The translations under genes and the position numbers were made by a program. From assembly GCA_003248755.1 (NCBI GenBank), contig QFQW01000050.1:1-26002 (forward strand): 26,002 nucleotides of DNA, read 5' to 3'. The notes under the pieces are model-generated. The model was not told where the DNA came from and ran no database searches. It saw nothing but the letters and a program-made list of their open reading frames with translations. Positions 24,496 to 26,002 of this stretch are shown piece by piece. The first letter of the stretch is position 1, and each line of letters begins with the position of its first letter. This DNA is from Chryseobacterium sp. Lineage in GTDB: Bacteria; Bacteroidota; Bacteroidia; Flavobacteriales; Weeksellaceae.

Positions 24496-26002
24496 ATGCA
24501 TCACAATTTACTCTTAATTTTAGCACTACTATTCTCCGTTTTTCTAATGGTAATGGTCGCAAAAAAAATGAAAATTGCTTATCCAATTTTTTTGGTTCTG
24601 GCGGGACTTATTATCAGTTGGTTGCCAGGGATTCCGGAAATAGAGCTGGATCCCGAACTGGTCTTTCTTATTTTCCTCCCACCATTACTTTATGAAGCAG
24701 CATGGTATACCTCTTGGAACGACTTTTGGAAATGGAAGAGGCCAATTTCTTTATTAGCCTTTGGGTTAGTTTTTGCCACTTCATTAATTATCGCTTATCT
24801 TTCCCAAGCTATGATTCCGGGCTTCACTCTGGCACTTGGTTTTTTGCTGGGAGGAATCATTTCTCCCCCCGATGCTGTAGCTGCAACATCAGTTTTAAAA
24901 GGACTCCCTGTCCCCAAAAGAATTTTAAGTATCCTAGAAGGGGAAAGTCTTGTAAATGATGCCTCATCATTAATTGTATTCAGATTTGCTTTGGCTGCAA
25001 TATTAACTGGAAGTTTTTCTATGCACGAGGCAGTTGGACAATTCTTTTTAGTTGCAGGAATGGGAATAGTAGTAGGATTGATTGGCGCAGGAATAATGTA
25101 CCTCATTCATCGATTTTTACCAACAACATCAGCCATTGATGCCGCACTTACAATTATGACGCCTTATATGCTGTATTTAGGAGCGGAACAATTTCATTTT
25201 TCTGGAGTAATGGCTGTTGTTACAGGCGGACTTTTCATCTCATACAGATCACATGAAATCTTTAAAAATGGAAATACACGTCTTAATATGCTAGGTGTTT
25301 GGACAACTGTTATCTTCGTGATGAACGCAATGGTTTTTATTCTTATCGGGTTATCACTTCCATCAATCATTCATGGTTTAGAAGAAGCTTCTTTGAGAGA
25401 AGGTATCAAATATGGTATTATTATTAGCATTGTTGCTATTGCAATTCGTTTTTTATGGATTTATCCTGCCGCATTTGTTCCCAGATGGCTTTTCAAGTCC
25501 GTAAGAAAAGAACAATCACCGGGATGGAAAGGTCCACTTGTAATTGGCTGGGCAGGAATGAGAGGGGTAGTTTCACTCGCAACAGCACTTTCTATTCCAT
25601 TTACATTACAAGATGGAACGGCTTTTCCTCATAGAAATTTAATTTTGTTTATTACTTTCATTGTGATTTTTGTAACATTAGTCATTCAAGGACTTACGCT
25701 TCCTTTTATTGTTAAAAAGCTTAATATCCCGTCAATGGATATCGTTTTACCACAAGAACAGCAAGAAGCACAAATTCAGATTAGACTGAACCGGCTAGCT
25801 CTAAATCATATCAGTAAAAACTATTCTGAGGAGATTCAAAAAAGTAATCTTTTGAAAAACTATCAAAATCAAATTTCACTTGAGACCGAAAATACTGAAA
25901 ATCAATTAGATCTTTTGGAATGTAAAAATTGTACTACCCAAGAGATAGATAAATTTACTGAAATACTTAAAGAAATCTACGGTAAGCAAAGACTTGAGAT
26001 TT
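24496..26002 (+). CDS. CPA1-type Na+/H+ antiporter, 3' end outside window
   Basis: Inner-membrane cation:proton exchanger that uses the proton gradient for Na+ efflux and pH control. The ATG at 24496 opens a frame still open at the right edge (502 codons). About 12 hydrophobic segments fill residues 1-400. The ion-site motifs are SPPDAVAATSV (Asp126) and EGESLVNDASSL (Asn154-Asp155); the Asn-Asp pair is typical of the electroneutral CPA1/NhaP branch. GWAGMRGVVSLATAL occurs in the late transmembrane region. From about residue 410 a hydrophilic cytoplasmic tail rich in Gln, Asn and Glu follows, with a CKNC pair at 476-479. The gene is divergent from the M13 peptidase across a 226-bp AT-rich gap in which I see no convincing promoter. 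The exact ion (Na+, K+ or Li+) cannot be told from sequence. Confidence 0.93.
   Translation, partial: MHHNLLLILALLFSVFLMVMVAKKMKIAYPIFLVLAGLIISWLPGIPEIELDPELVFLIFLPPLLYEAAWYTSWNDFWKWKRPISLLAFGLVFATSLIIAYLSQAMIPGFTLALGFLLGGIISPPDAVAATSVLKGLPVPKRILSILEGESLVNDASSLIVFRFALAAILTGSFSMHEAVGQFFLVAGMGIVVGLIGAGIMYLIHRFLPTTSAIDAALTIMTPYMLYLGAEQFHFSGVMAVVTGGLFISYRSHEIFKNGNTRLNMLGVWTTVIFVMNAMVFILIGLSLPSIIHGLEEASLREGIKYGIIISIVAIAIRFLWIYPAAFVPRWLFKSVRKEQSPGWKGPLVIGWAGMRGVVSLATALSIPFTLQDGTAFPHRNLILFITFIVIFVTLVIQGLTLPFIVKKLNIPSMDIVLPQEQQEAQIQIRLNRLALNHISKNYSEEIQKSNLLKNYQNQISLETENTENQLDLLECKNCTTQEIDKFTEILKEIYGKQRLEI

Noticed and set aside
1..26002. CRISPR arrays, tRNA or rRNA genes, insertion sequences, prophage or defence genes
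   Set aside because: I looked for regular repeats, cloverleaf-like segments, terminal inverted repeats and transposase, integrase or nuclease genes, and saw none; all large frames belong to core or exported-protein families.

Overview
The window looks like chromosomal DNA of a flavobacterium (Bacteroidota; Chryseobacterium/Epilithonimonas-like Weeksellaceae is my best guess). The evidence is: four secreted proteins with C-terminal type IX secretion (T9SS) type A sorting domains; a DnaE polymerase with a fused N-terminal proofreading exonuclease; Bacteroidota promoter elements (TAnnTTTG) with little Shine-Dalgarno sequence; AT-rich intergenic DNA; and the gene order acpP-fabF-rnc-(IPExxxVDY gene)-pyk.

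Layout, left to right. A DPE2-like 4-alpha-glucanotransferase (minus) runs off the left edge. Next on the minus strand come a small exported protein with a carboxypeptidase-regulatory-like domain, a T9SS cargo protein, cysS, a frameshifted DinB-family gene and folE. From 7192 a plus-strand unit carries acpP, fabF, rnc, a small IPExxxVDY-type gene and pyk, with short gaps or overlaps, and ends in a strong terminator. Then on the minus strand lie a T9SS-exported subtilisin-like protease and a second small exported protein, a paralogue of the first. The 1551-residue exonuclease-DnaE fusion follows on the plus strand, then two tandem T9SS cargo genes, each with its own terminator. A convergent M13 metallopeptidase (minus) and a divergent CPA1-type Na+/H+ antiporter, cut by the right edge, close the window.

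How the genes fit together. acpP, fabF and probably the co-transcribed rnc and pyk form a fatty-acid, RNA-processing and glycolysis housekeeping unit. folE (pterin synthesis) directly precedes the broken DinB gene. The exported proteins (protease, adhesin-like and beta-propeller-like cargo, M13 peptidase) fit a surface-active, polymer-degrading lifestyle.

Most of the window is ordinary core genome, and I see no defence island, prophage, insertion sequence, CRISPR array, tRNA or rRNA. The best second-look items are the DinB gene broken by an exact 5-bp tandem duplication, and a diverged pair of small exported proteins that both appear to start at TTG and each lie beside a T9SS cargo gene. No stretch longer than about 300 bases lacks a gene.
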